A stretch of 64,000 nucleotides of DNA from Pyronema omphalodes (taxonomy: Eukaryota > Ascomycota > Pezizomycetes > Pezizales > Pyronemataceae), in contig JAJJXM010000043.1 of assembly GCA_024516155.1 (NCBI GenBank), positions 496,001 through 560,000 of the forward strand, given 5' to 3'. How positions within the stretch are numbered: the stretch's first letter is position 1; each line of letters opens with the position of its first letter. Position numbers and translations under genes: made by a program. The notes under the pieces are model-generated. The model was not told the DNA's origin. It saw only the letters and a list, made by a program, of their open reading frames with translations, and did not search any database. This document shows positions 26,027-35,707 of the stretch, in pieces.

Positions 26027-26375
26027 AGTTCCCAGAGGCCGAAGGATAAGTGGGGCATTCGCAAGGCCCCATGAAGCATCCTCAAGAGACAGGCCGCTAC
26101 CTTTTTCCAGGTTGCTTCGGGAAACACGCTGATCGGTACCCATCTGCTTTGTCTCAAACAAAATGAGGATTCTGACGCTTGCTGGTGGTTCCATACCAAC
26201 TCGCGCTAGACTCGGGACCATCTCTTCGGAGATTGCGCAGCTACCCAGGAAGCGCTCCTGGCTCTTCTCCGGGATATGAGACGCATTACGGAAAGAAGGA
26301 GGAGAAATCGGGTTTGACTCAAAGCTGTCGATCTCTTCAGCGATGAGCACCTCACCGAGCCGCCTCTTGCCTTTT
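26027..26375 (+). pseudogene. LINE ORF2 C-terminal relic (Tad1-like), part 1
   Basis: The + strand encodes a decayed C-terminus of the same LINE family that lies beside it on the other strand. Readable blocks are TLIGTHL, DACWW and DHLFGDC, then LKAVDLFSD; the intact LINE has ALIGTHL, DVCWW, GHLFGEC and LKAVDLFSD. Stop codons and indels interrupt it. The relic breaks at the 14-bp target duplication of the intact LINE (26362-26375) and resumes in frame at 41389. Confidence 0.75.
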
Positions 26376-26755
26376 TTGATTTTTTTTTGATTTGATTTTA
26401 ATCATACACCGATCGAGGCCTCTAAGGCCTATGCGGGAGCTAAGTATCCGTTTTTCCTGTCCTCGCGGTTTAAACCGCCTAACGAGGCAACCCAATCTCC
26501 TTGTCCCCAGTCTCCCCAGTTAGAAAAATAGATATACGCAAAAAGCAAACAACCGCAAAAACACAAATAAACAAAACACTCTCGTACACAGTCTAGACAA
26601 ACCCCGTACAGAAACTCATACGTGACACCAAACTTGAGCCCAGCAATAACCGCCTTGCCGTACAACCACTAAAAGAATTCAGAGAAAAGAAAAACAACCC
26701 CGCAATCCCGTGAATCTCCATCTCCAGGCCCACCAACCCCAGCCTATTCGTAGTG

Positions 26756-26760
26756 CCTGC
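26756..26760. repeat. Gypsy target site duplication CCTGC (left)
   Basis: CCTGC directly before the 5' LTR; the same five bases follow the 3' LTR at 35708-35712. They fall inside LINE ORF2. Confidence 0.9.
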
Positions 26761-28145
26761 TGTCACACCCTATAATGTGTGAAGATAGAATTGGTATCAT
26801 ATATAACGCTATGGAGAATATGGCAAACTCGACAGGAGAATGAATAATTGAGTTAGTATCCCGGGCCGGAACCCCCAGAGGAGCTCCGGCTAGCCACGTC
26901 ACGTGATTCGTGACTTTCCGATAGGACCTCACGAGGATCCCGGCCCGAGGCGTCGAAACTATTATTCACTGTCAGTTTGGGAGGACTCAGGACGGAGGAG
27001 GGGAAAGGAACACTTACCTCAAGGGTGTCGACTTACCCTTGAGACAACTACGAACGACGCTGATGGAGAACGAGGAAGACGACGAAAGGTCACCTCCTTA
27101 TACCTGAGGAGAGTTCGGCAATACACGGCTACGATAGGGGCTGCATAGGAACAGAGGATTCCAGGAAGATGCAGATGCGGCGCAAGAGTGTCATCCGGGG
27201 TTGCTAGTTGGGTGAACAGTGGGGCGAGAGATAAGGCAGAGTCTAGTCAGCAAACAGGAGTGGACTGCAGGACAAGGGTCAACAGTGCATCAGCATGAGA
27301 CGACGTCCAGCAGGGAACCCCACTCAGGAAACCTGTTTGATGAAACTGATATGACGCGTCCTTGAGCCTAGAGCTGCCAACTTGGAAACAATACGGCGTT
27401 TGCATCCACACCAGGGTGTGGCTGCGCGCAAGTGCGCGCAGGTGGGGCACATATGACATCACACAGGAATGTGACGGGGCAGTGCGCTCCGGTAAGGCAT
27501 GGTATGCCTTATGATGTCAGTGACCTCTACTTGCAATCGAGATTCTCTAGGGAGATCTATGATGGCGCGACTCATACGATAAATGACTCATGCGTCATTA
27601 TCAGAGGAGTTCATGCATGATGCAGTCAGACGGAGTTGCCCTCCGGTGTGACTCATAACCCCAGCACCTCATTGGAAGGTGTGGTAGTACGGTGAGCTAT
27701 TTCAGGGATTAATCTGACCAGGGCGAGCATTAGGCAAGTGAGCAATTAATTTAATTGCGCGCTTAGCATGATGCAAGCCTCAGCAGATGCGTCACAGCTT
27801 TGACCCATGTCTTATCTCCTAAGCTCAGTTTGGCAGTTGGTTCCCCAAGGAAGGCTGGGCGAATTTGTAGACGAAAGTCTATAAAAGACCCTATGTCTTC
27901 CCTCTGTCTCCTCCATCATGATCCATTGATCCTATACGCAACGATACACTATCTACACCAACAAATACCTCCAAAGACGACCCTTAAGTTTATTCGGCCT
28001 GTGATCGGTTAATTCTCTTCCTAGCTTATCTTTGGAATAAGTTCTATTAGTTCTTAAGAACGAAGTGTCTGTCTACGCCAGGACAGAATACTTGAGATAC
28101 AACCGGAAAAGCCTCTGCATAGTTAGGACTGTGCCCAGGTTCACA
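26761..28145 (+). repeat. Gypsy 5' LTR
   Basis: Begins TGTCACACCC and ends GGTTCACA. It contains the likely promoter (TATAAAA at 27880-27886) and the self-primer candidate at 27982-27993. Small open frames inside are duplicated in the 3' LTR and are not genes. Confidence 0.95.
27880..27886 (+). promoter_or_regulatory. Candidate TATA box of the gypsy LTR
   Basis: TATAAAA lies about 100 bp upstream of the segment complementary to the primer site. It is repeated at 35442-35448 in the 3' LTR. Distances of this order between TATA and start occur in fungi. Confidence 0.5.
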
Positions 28146-28147
28146 CT

Positions 28148-28159
28148 ATAAACTTAAGG
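28148..28159 (+). other. Gypsy primer-binding site, complementary to the element's own LTR
   Basis: ATAAACTTAAGG starts two bases after the 5' LTR, where a primer-binding site is expected. It is the exact 12-base reverse complement of 27982-27993 (CCTTAAGTTTAT) in the LTR. This is the arrangement of the self-primed Tf1 group, in which the 5' end of the transcript folds back to prime. No tRNA 3'-end match is apparent. Confidence 0.65.
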
Positions 28160-28272
28160 CTACAAGCTACCAAGTTTATTAATCGACACGCATACGGAAG
28201 ACCCTCTTCTAGGGCAATACGACAATCCAAACCCTCCAAAAACAAATTACAGAACAATCCAATCAACAAGCA

Positions 28273-30459
28273 ATGGCCTCACGCAGAATCGCTGGACCTG
28301 CCGGTCACGATGACGGCCTTGATGCTCCTATGGGCAACACCATCAGCATTTCCCGTCCTCGTTCATGGGATGAGGTTACTACTCGGGGACCAGCACGGGT
28401 CCATCATGGAACAACGATCAACACGGGAGATGTTCCTCAGTGGGTAGTTTTGATGATGGAAAGGATGGATGCTACAGAAGGAGATATCAGGAAGTTGATT
28501 GAGGCAGCCGGAGAAGGGGCTGCAATGAACGAACAGTTGCAACAGATGAAGGGGCTGTACCAGGAAATGGCCCAAGGCATGCAGAAAGCCTACGATATTT
28601 TGGCAAAAAAGGGGAACTTGGACCAGGAGGTTAACCTCCAAACTGTTACGCGACTAGTTCAAGCCAGCAATGAGTTTGCTGGTCAAGTATGGAAGACCAT
28701 CGGTGACCTTGCTACAGATGCGAAGTCTAAAGAAGCAGCGAATCAAGCAGCTGCTGAAAGATTAAACCAGGGCATTCAAACGACGAATGCCATTCTCGAA
28801 GCCTTTGCTCAGAGGCAGCGGGAAATCAACAGAGAAATCGAGAGATGGGCATTCGAGAAAAACACTCGGGATGCCATCAGACAACAGGACGATGAGCAAC
28901 GGGACAGGCGGATTGAAGCCCTGTGCATCGCTGAAGAAACCCATCAACAGCGACTACTTGACTATGAGGAACAAAGGGAGGAGGAGAAATTGGAGTTGGT
29001 CAACAAGGTCATCAGCCTTGTCATGTCCAAAATCCAGAAAAAGGAAAATTTCGATGCAAAGTCTCTCACCGAGGCTATGCATGAAGAGATGACTCCAAAA
29101 CCGCCTTCCCTTGGCAAGGCGCCAGAATTCCCGTTACCACCATCAGAGGATGGATCCCCTGACATTGGTCAAGGAAACGGTGGAGGAAAGCCACCTGGTG
29201 GTAGAATTCCGCCACCTCCACCACCCCCATCTGACCCGTCCGACGACGAAGATTCAGATGATGAATATATCAGAAAAGCATTGGAAAGAAAGCGCCAGGA
29301 GCGCAAAGAAAAACAGAAAAAACGAAATCCAGAGGCAAAGAATGCGACAGAGGCATTCTTGGAGTCACTGGTTAAAAAATTGCAACAATCAGAACCTGTT
29401 GGACCGAAAAGGCCCAAGATGCCTGAAATGAAGGCACCACAGTTTTTTAGTGGAAAAGATAAAACGTTATTCAGAACATGGTGGATGTCAGTTAAGGATT
29501 ATATTGAAACTTACACAAAAACATTTCCAGATGAAGATGATCAGGTTAAGTGGGTGGGAAGTTTGCTCACACATAAGGCCCTAAGTTGGCACCAGGAAAG
29601 ACGAAAAAACATCCAACGACAAGGGTTAAGGGATACTTGGGTTGCATTTTCAAGTGCAATTGAGACTAGATTTGAGGATAGGCGAGAGGCTCAAAAAGAT
29701 GTCAAGAGGATTACAGAACTCCAATACGACGGAGATATTGACGATTATATCACCAAATTGGAGGATCTCAATATGAGGGTTGGGGCGATTGGTCCCATGT
29801 ACAGAAATGTCATCTGGGAGGCGATGACACCAGCAATTAAAAAAATGGTTTATCAGAGATGTGGTGGAATCCCAACTGATGATGAAGAGATGATTGATGC
29901 AGTGAAGGATGCTGCACATGTTGTTGAAGAATTGGACGAGGAATTGAAAGGTTCTAAAAAGAAGACTTTGGAGGTACGAGAGGATCGTACCAAGGACAAA
30001 AATAAGCATAAGGAAACTGTGCGCCCTAAGCAGGAGCAGCACAAGGACAAGTTTAGGGAGAAAAAGGATAAGAAAGTTTTTGCTGGAAAGAAATCAGAGA
30101 AACCGGCGGTATATGCCTCAGGAAGGGAGGCGCTACAAGGAGTTCCCCAAACAGAAATTGATAAGCACAAGAAGGAAAAGGCAGACTGTTGGCGTTGTGG
30201 TCGTTCTGGGCATAAGATGTATGACTGCTACGCAAAAAAGACAGTTGGGGGAACTGAGTTGACAAAGGATGGAAAGGTAGCTTCTTCAGGGAAGAGGAAG
30301 CGTGATGATGATGAAATTGAGGAACAAGAAAAGCCTAAGGAAAAGAAGAAGGCTAAAACTGCTGCAGTAAGGCAGGATAATGAGGACATGGACATGCCTG
30401 ATGCGCAGCCTAGGATATGGGAATTGGAGGAAGACCAAAATATGGAATCGGATTTTTAA
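28273..30459 (+). CDS. gag: Gypsy Gag polyprotein (728 aa)
   Basis: Structural protein that packages the element RNA into virus-like particles. The N-terminal 250 residues are rich in Gln, Glu, Lys and Arg with predicted helices. A Pro-rich stretch (about 300-320) and an acidic/basic charged segment follow. A retrotransposon gag core lies at about 395-560 (FRTWWMSVKDYIE, KALSWHQER). One CCHC zinc knuckle, CWRCGRSGHKMYDC, is at about 639. The C-terminus is Lys-rich. Translation starts at 28273, 113 bp after the primer site. The stop TAA (30457-30459) lies inside the overlap with pol. Confidence 0.93.
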   Translation: MASRRIAGPAGHDDGLDAPMGNTISISRPRSWDEVTTRGPARVHHGTTINTGDVPQWVVLMMERMDATEGDIRKLIEAAGEGAAMNEQLQQMKGLYQEMAQGMQKAYDILAKKGNLDQEVNLQTVTRLVQASNEFAGQVWKTIGDLATDAKSKEAANQAAAERLNQGIQTTNAILEAFAQRQREINREIERWAFEKNTRDAIRQQDDEQRDRRIEALCIAEETHQQRLLDYEEQREEEKLELVNKVISLVMSKIQKKENFDAKSLTEAMHEEMTPKPPSLGKAPEFPLPPSEDGSPDIGQGNGGGKPPGGRIPPPPPPPSDPSDDEDSDDEYIRKALERKRQERKEKQKKRNPEAKNATEAFLESLVKKLQQSEPVGPKRPKMPEMKAPQFFSGKDKTLFRTWWMSVKDYIETYTKTFPDEDDQVKWVGSLLTHKALSWHQERRKNIQRQGLRDTWVAFSSAIETRFEDRREAQKDVKRITELQYDGDIDDYITKLEDLNMRVGAIGPMYRNVIWEAMTPAIKKMVYQRCGGIPTDDEEMIDAVKDAAHVVEELDEELKGSKKKTLEVREDRTKDKNKHKETVRPKQEQHKDKFREKKDKKVFAGKKSEKPAVYASGREALQGVPQTEIDKHKKEKADCWRCGRSGHKMYDCYAKKTVGGTELTKDGKVASSGKRKRDDDEIEEQEKPKEKKKAKTAAVRQDNEDMDMPDAQPRIWELEEDQNMESDF

Positions 30460-33400
30460 AGTCCTCTAGGGAGGCGTCACCCGAGGAGGAAATGGATACA
30501 GACGCATTAATTGGGAAATGTGCGGGAACAAAAAGGAAATCAACGGACAGCCTTGAGTCGACCAGGACTAAGAGTCGACGATCGGACAACGGAGATGCAA
30601 TTCCAGGAACTAAGGAATTGGCACCTACTCCTCCTCACCATGGACCGAGACCAATAATCAATATGGTTCTCAATTGGTCCAAGAATCAACAACGCACAGT
30701 AAGAGTCCTCTTGGATACAGGCTCTACTGCTGCCCTCCTGGACAAAGCCTTTGTCCAAAAATACAAAATCCCAACCGTCAAAAGAGACACCCCACTCCAA
30801 ATTCGCAACTTCAACAATGAAATAGTTGCTGGAGCAGGAGTATTCTTTACGGTTCCATTTTTACTGCAGCATAAGCAACACTTTGCTGCAGAATCATTTG
30901 AAGTCGCTCCGTTAGATAGTGACTGCGATGCTATCCTTCCATATTGGTGGATGGCACAACATCAGCCCTGCAACCTCTGGGGAGATCCAAACCAGATCTC
31001 ATTTACCTCCTCACGTTGCAAAGAGAAATGCACTAAGGCGCAAGCCAGTGCCTTCTCCCTTCAGGTCGACAAACATGTACTCGACCACCCAGAGGCCTTA
31101 ATCTTAGGCCATATCTCATCTGTATCCACCACAGAAGAACTATCAGAGGCACTTCAACAAGTCCCTGAGAAATTTCGTGGTTGGATCAATATTATGACAA
31201 AGGAAGCAGCAGATAGGCTTCCTGAACATAAACCATACGACCATGCAATTGACCTAAAAGAAGGAGAGACACCTCCTTGGGGTCCCGTCTACGCTCTTAA
31301 TGAAGTAGAGCTTGAGACACTTAGAGAATGGTTGAAAGACATGCTGCGTACGGGAAAGATCAGACCCTCCAAGTCACCAGCAGCAGCTCCTATTCTCTTC
31401 GTCCCAAAGGCCCATGGCAGAGGTCTGAGGTTATGTGTTGACTATCGGGGCATAAATAAAATTACAATTGCCAACCGATACCCGCTCCCACTAATGTCGG
31501 AATTACAAGACAGAGTGCGAGGAGCCAAAATATTTACAAAGATGGATCAAAAGAATGGATACCATCTAATAAGAATAAAGGAAGGAGATGAATGGAAAAC
31601 GGCTTTTAGGTGCCGTTATGGATTATATGAATTTTTGGTTATGCCTTTTGGGTTGAGCAATGCTCCGGCCACATTCCAAGATATGATGAATCATATCTTT
31701 AGGGATATGTTGGATCAAGGAGTTATTGCATATATTGATGATGTACTCATCTATGCGGAGACGGAAGAAAAGCATGATGAGTTGGTTAAAGAAGTATTGA
31801 AAAGGTTGGAAGAAAATGGGTTGGTTATATCACCAGAAAAATGTGTCTGGGGACAAAAGAAAGTGGAATTTCTGGGATATATAATAAGCGAAGATGGAAT
31901 AGAAATGGCTAAGGACAAGGTGGAAACAGTCCTTATATGGGAACCCCCAAAGTCCTTGAAGGAAGTGCAAGGCTTTCTTGGATTCGCTAACTTCTATCGG
32001 AGATTCATTAAGGACTTCTCAAGAATATGTCGTCCTCTTACAGAATCAACGAAAGGCGATCTAAAGAAATGGGAATGGACTGTTGCTATGGAATTAGCAT
32101 TTGACGAACTGAAGAATCGATTTACTACAGCACCAATCTTGCGTCATTTTGATCCAAGAAAGGTTTGTATAGTTGAGACTGATGCTTCGGATTTTGCTTT
32201 AGGCGCAGTTCTGTCCCAGAAAGGGGATGATGGAAAGTTGCATCCAATTGCTTTCCATTCAAGAAAATTCACTCCTGCTGAGATAAATTATGAGATTCAC
32301 GACAAAGAGCTATTAGCTATTGTGGACTCATTTAAAGTATGGAGAAGATATCTTGAAGGAGCAATGTTTACTGTGGAGGTTTACAGCGACCACCAAAACC
32401 TTGAGTATTTTACAACAACAAAAGTACTCAATCGACGTCAAGCTAGATGGGCTCAAGAGCTTGCTGGCGTTGACTTCAAAATTTATTACAGACCTGGGGT
32501 TAAGAATGGGAAACCTGATGCTCTATCTAGGCGTCCGGAGTTCCGCCCTGAAAAGGGGGGAGGTGAAGATCAGCCGATTACGACGATCCTACATAAGAAT
32601 CATTTCGCATCGATTTCGTCAATCAGCACTGCGGGAGAAGGAACTTCTTTCATCATTTCTTCAGCACGTCTTTCCTCTATTCCCTTGGTTAAATGGTCTG
32701 CGGAATTTTTGAAGATGGTTAGGGAAGCTGGAAAACTGGATCAGATTTACGTGGAGGCAACAAAGAACATCAAGGAACCACTGACGATAGAAGATGGCAT
32801 TCTCTATCGAAAAGAAAAACTATGGGTACCAAAGGATTTGGTAAATACAGTTCTTGAATCCGAACATGACTCTAAAATTGCAGGTCACTTCGGACAAGAC
32901 AAAACTATTGAATTGATTCGAAGGAACTTCTGGTGGCCGAAGATGGAAGAAGGAATAATAAACTATGTTAAGAGTTGCATGGAATGTCAAAAAGACAAAA
33001 AGGCACGGCACGTGAAGTATGGATTACTTCAACCTTTGGAATTACCTTATGCCCCATGGCAGTCAATCGCCATGGACTTTATTACGGACCTACCGGAATC
33101 AAATGGATGTGATCAACTCTGGGTAGTAGTTGATCGATTTTCAAAAATGGCCCACTTCATACCATTGCAAAAAGACGGCAAGACAACTGCAGACCTTGTT
33201 AGAATCTTTGCTAAGGAAATTTGGAAGTTACATGGTCTACCTGAAGATATTATTTCGGATAGGGACTCCAGGTTCACAAGTACGACCTGGAAAGCATTTC
33301 TTGGGACACTAGCTATCAAGCCTAGAATGTCCACAGCGTTCCACCCTCAAACAGACGGTCAGACGGAACGACTTAACCAGACAATTGAAGCTTACCTCCG

Positions 33401-34151
33401 CTCTTTTGTCAATCATGAGATGGACGATTGGGTTGACTTGCTGCCAATGGCAGAGTTTGCCTACAACAACTCAGTAACCACCGCTACAGGACTTTCACCT
33501 TTTTATGCGAATTACGGTTACAATCCCATTGCCAGCAACCCTACTGCTACGGCTGTGCGAAACCCCGCCAGCAAAGCATACGCCCACTGGATGCATACTG
33601 TGCACGAAGGAGCAAAGTTATCCTTACAGAAAGCACAAGAAAGAATGAAAAAGTATGCAGACCTACAACGAAAGGAGGCCCCTACTTACCAAGTTGGAGA
33701 CTTGGTTATGCTTGATGGACGACATATCAAAACACGACGACCATCACATAAATTGGATCACAAACTTCACGGTCCATTTCAGATTGAAAAAGTCATATCC
33801 CCAACAGCACTACGTCTCACATTACCACGAAAATGGAAGATTCATAATGTCTTTCATATTTCCCTACTTGAGCCTTTCCACACCGGTACAAGAGATCCAC
33901 CAGACCCAAACAAAATACTTAGGGAAGCAGACGATGTTGAGGGAAGCGAGGAGTACGACATTGATGAAATTATGAGCAGTTACAAATCAGGAAACAGAGT
34001 ACTTTACCTCGTTAAATGGCTTGGGTGGCCTAACAAGAAAGATTGGACGGCGGAACCCTTTGACAACTTTTCAGTAGGTGGTCAGGAAAAGCTAAGAGAA
34101 TTCCATCTTAAGCATCCTGATTCTCCGAGGGACTACCGACTCAAGGATTAA
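30414..34151 (+). CDS. pol: Gypsy Pol polyprotein (protease, RT, RNase H, integrase, chromodomain), -1 frame
   Basis: Replication and integration enzymes. Numbering from the first ATG in this frame (30417): aspartic protease DTGSTAALLD at about 100; RT with CVDYRGINK, FGLSNAPATFQ and YIDD at 439-442; RNase H with ETDASDFALGA at about 587; integrase zinc domain (HFGQDK...CMECQ) at about 823-860; DDE core D886, D947 and E983 (DGQTERLNQT); chromodomain with EYDIDEI and YLVKWLGW at about 1178-1230, which in related elements guides integration to modified histones. The frame is -1 relative to gag and overlaps it by 46 bases (from 30414). A stop at 30411 precedes it, so expression as Gag-Pol needs frameshifting. 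There is no internal stop. Confidence 0.94.
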   Translation, partial: DMGIGGRPKYGIGFLKSSREASPEEEMDTDALIGKCAGTKRKSTDSLESTRTKSRRSDNGDAIPGTKELAPTPPHHGPRPIINMVLNWSKNQQRTVRVLLDTGSTAALLDKAFVQKYKIPTVKRDTPLQIRNFNNEIVAGAGVFFTVPFLLQHKQHFAAESFEVAPLDSDCDAILPYWWMAQHQPCNLWGDPNQISFTSSRCKEKCTKAQASAFSLQVDKHVLDHPEALILGHISSVSTTEELSEALQQVPEKFRGWINIMTKEAADRLPEHKPYDHAIDLKEGETPPWGPVYALNEVELETLREWLKDMLRTGKIRPSKSPAAAPILFVPKAHGRGLRLCVDYRGINKITIANRYPLPLMSELQDRVRGAKIFTKMDQKNGYHLIRIKEGDEWKTAFRCRYGLYEFLVMPFGLSNAPATFQDMMNHIFRDMLDQGVIAYIDDVLIYAETEEKHDELVKEVLKRLEENGLVISPEKCVWGQKKVEFLGYIISEDGIEMAKDKVETVLIWEPPKSLKEVQGFLGFANFYRRFIKDFSRICRPLTESTKGDLKKWEWTVAMELAFDELKNRFTTAPILRHFDPRKVCIVETDASDFALGAVLSQKGDDGKLHPIAFHSRKFTPAEINYEIHDKELLAIVDSFKVWRRYLEGAMFTVEVYSDHQNLEYFTTTKVLNRRQARWAQELAGVDFKIYYRPGVKNGKPDALSRRPEFRPEKGGGEDQPITTILHKNHFASISSISTAGEGTSFIISSARLSSIPLVKWSAEFLKMVREAGKLDQIYVEATKNIKEPLTIEDGILYRKEKLWVPKDLVNTVLESEHDSKIAGHFGQDKTIELIRRNFWWPKMEEGIINYVKSCMECQKDKKARHVKYGLLQPLELPYAPWQSIAMDFITDLPESNGCDQLWVVVDRFSKMAHFIPLQKDGKTTADLVRIFAKEIWKLHGLPEDIISDRDSRFTSTTWKAFLGTLAIKPRMSTAFHPQTDGQTERLNQTIEAYLRSFVNHEMDDWVDLLPMAEFAYNNSVTTATGLSPFYANYGYNPIASNPTATAVRNPASKAYAHWMHTVHEGAKLSLQKAQERMKKYADLQRKEAPTYQVGDLVMLDGRHIKTRRPSHKLDHKLHGPFQIEKVISPTALRLTLPRKWKIHNVFHISLLEPFHTGTRDPPDPNKILREADDVEGSEEYDIDEIMSSYKSGNRVLYLVKWLGWPNKKDWTAEPFDNFSVGGQEKLREFHLKHPDSPRDYRLKD

Positions 34152-34310
34152 GGCTTAATGTTTTTCCCCACGAGGTTTTCATTAGGTCGAGTTGGTAGTA
34201 GGATGTAGGGGCTGGAGGACTACATCTATAATTGATCACTTAATCACTTGGCTGCGGCGAGGTGCGATCACAGAATGATGAACTACGAGCTTCGGGACGA
34301 AGCTTGAACA

Positions 34311-34322
34311 GGGGGGAGGTGG
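34311..34322 (+). other. Gypsy polypurine tract
   Basis: GGGGGGAGGTGG directly abuts the 3' LTR, the expected position of the plus-strand DNA primer. Confidence 0.8.
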
Positions 34323-35707
34323 TGTCACACCCTATAATGTGTGAAGATAGAATTGGTATCATATATAACGCTATGGAGAATATGGCAAACTCGACAGGAG
34401 AATGAATAATTGAGTTAGTATCCCGGGCCGGAACCCCCAGAGGAGCTCCGGCTAGCCACGTCACGTGATTCGTGACTTTCCGATAGGACCTCACGAGGAT
34501 CCCGGCCCGAGGCGTCGAAACTATTATTCACTGTCAGTTTGGGAGGACTCAGGACGGAGGAGGGGAAAGGAACACTTACCTCAAGGGTGTCGACTTACCC
34601 TTGAGACAACTACGAACGACGCTGATGGAGAACGAGGAAGACGACGAAAGGTCACCTCCTTATACCTGAGGAGAGTTCGGCAATACACGGCTACGATAGG
34701 TGCTGCATAGGAACAGAGGATTCCAGGAAGATGCAGATGCGGCGCAAGAGTGTCATCCGGGGTTGCTAGTTGGGTGAACAGTGGGGCGAGAGATAAGGCA
34801 GAGTCTAGTCAGCAAACAGGAGTGGACTGCAGGACAAGGGTCAACAGTGCATCAGCATGAGACGACGTCCAGCAGGGAACCCCACTCAGGAAACCTGTTT
34901 GATGAAACTGATATGACGCGTCCTTGAGCCTAGAGCTGCCAACTTGGAAACAATACGGCGTTTGCATCCACACCAGGGTGTGGCTGCGCGCAAGTGCGCG
35001 CAGGTGGGGCACATATGACATCACACAGGAATGTGACGGGGCAGTGCGCTCCGGTAAGGCATGGTATGCCTTATGATGTCAGTGACCTCTACTTGCAATC
35101 GAGATTCTCTAGGGAGATCTATGATGGCGCGACTCATACGATAAATGACTCATGCGTCATTATCAGAGGAGTTCATGCATGATGCAGTCAGACGGAGTTG
35201 CCCTCCGGTGTGACTCATAACCCCAGCACCTCATTGGAAGGTGTGGTAGTACGGTGAGCTATTTCAGGGATTAATCTGACCAGGGCGAGCATTAGGCAAG
35301 TGAGCAATTAATTTAATTGCGCGCTTAGCATGATGCAAGCCTCAGCAGATGCGTCACAGCTTTGACCCATGTCTTATCTCCTAAGCTCAGTTTGGCAGTT
35401 GGTTCCCCAAGGAAGGCTGGGCGAATTTGTAGACGAAAGTCTATAAAAGACCCTATGTCTTCCCTCTGTCTCCTCCATCATGATCCATTGATCCTATACG
35501 CAACGATACACTATCTACACCAACAAATACCTCCAAAGACGACCCTTAAGTTTATTCGGCCTGTGATCGGTTAATTCTCTTCCTAGCTTATCTTTGGAAT
35601 AAGTTCTATTAGTTCTTAAGAACGAAGTGTCTGTCTACGCCAGGACAGAATACTTGAGATACAACCGGAAAAGCCTCTGCATAGTTAGGACTGTGCCCAG
35701 GTTCACA
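34323..35707 (+). repeat. Gypsy 3' LTR
   Basis: 1385 bp, identical by eye to the 5' LTR except T at 34701. It is followed by the CCTGC duplication at 35708-35712. Confidence 0.95.

Larger units (their letters stand above)
26761..35707 (+). mobile_element. Intact Ty3/gypsy chromovirus retrotransposon (8947 bp)
   Basis: Two 1385-bp LTRs (TG...CA ends) enclose a primer site, gag, a -1 frameshifted pol with a C-terminal chromodomain, and a purine-rich tract. CCTGC target duplications flank it. The LTRs differ at one position found by eye (G at 27139, T at 34701), so the insertion is recent. It sits inside the LINE ORF2, and removing one duplication copy rejoins that frame. All enzymatic motifs are present, so it is potentially active. 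Confidence 0.95.

Noticed and set aside
25817..26350. 177-codon minus-strand open frame
   Set aside because: It is antisense to the LINE ORF2 relic on the + strand, whose protein blocks are recognisable.
26429..26665. 78-codon minus-strand open frame
   Set aside because: It lies in the 3' UTR of the Tad1-like LINE and has no similarity to a known LINE protein.
26903..28012. Small open frames in the gypsy LTR
   Set aside because: Repeated identically in the 3' LTR (34465-35574) and not part of gag or pol.
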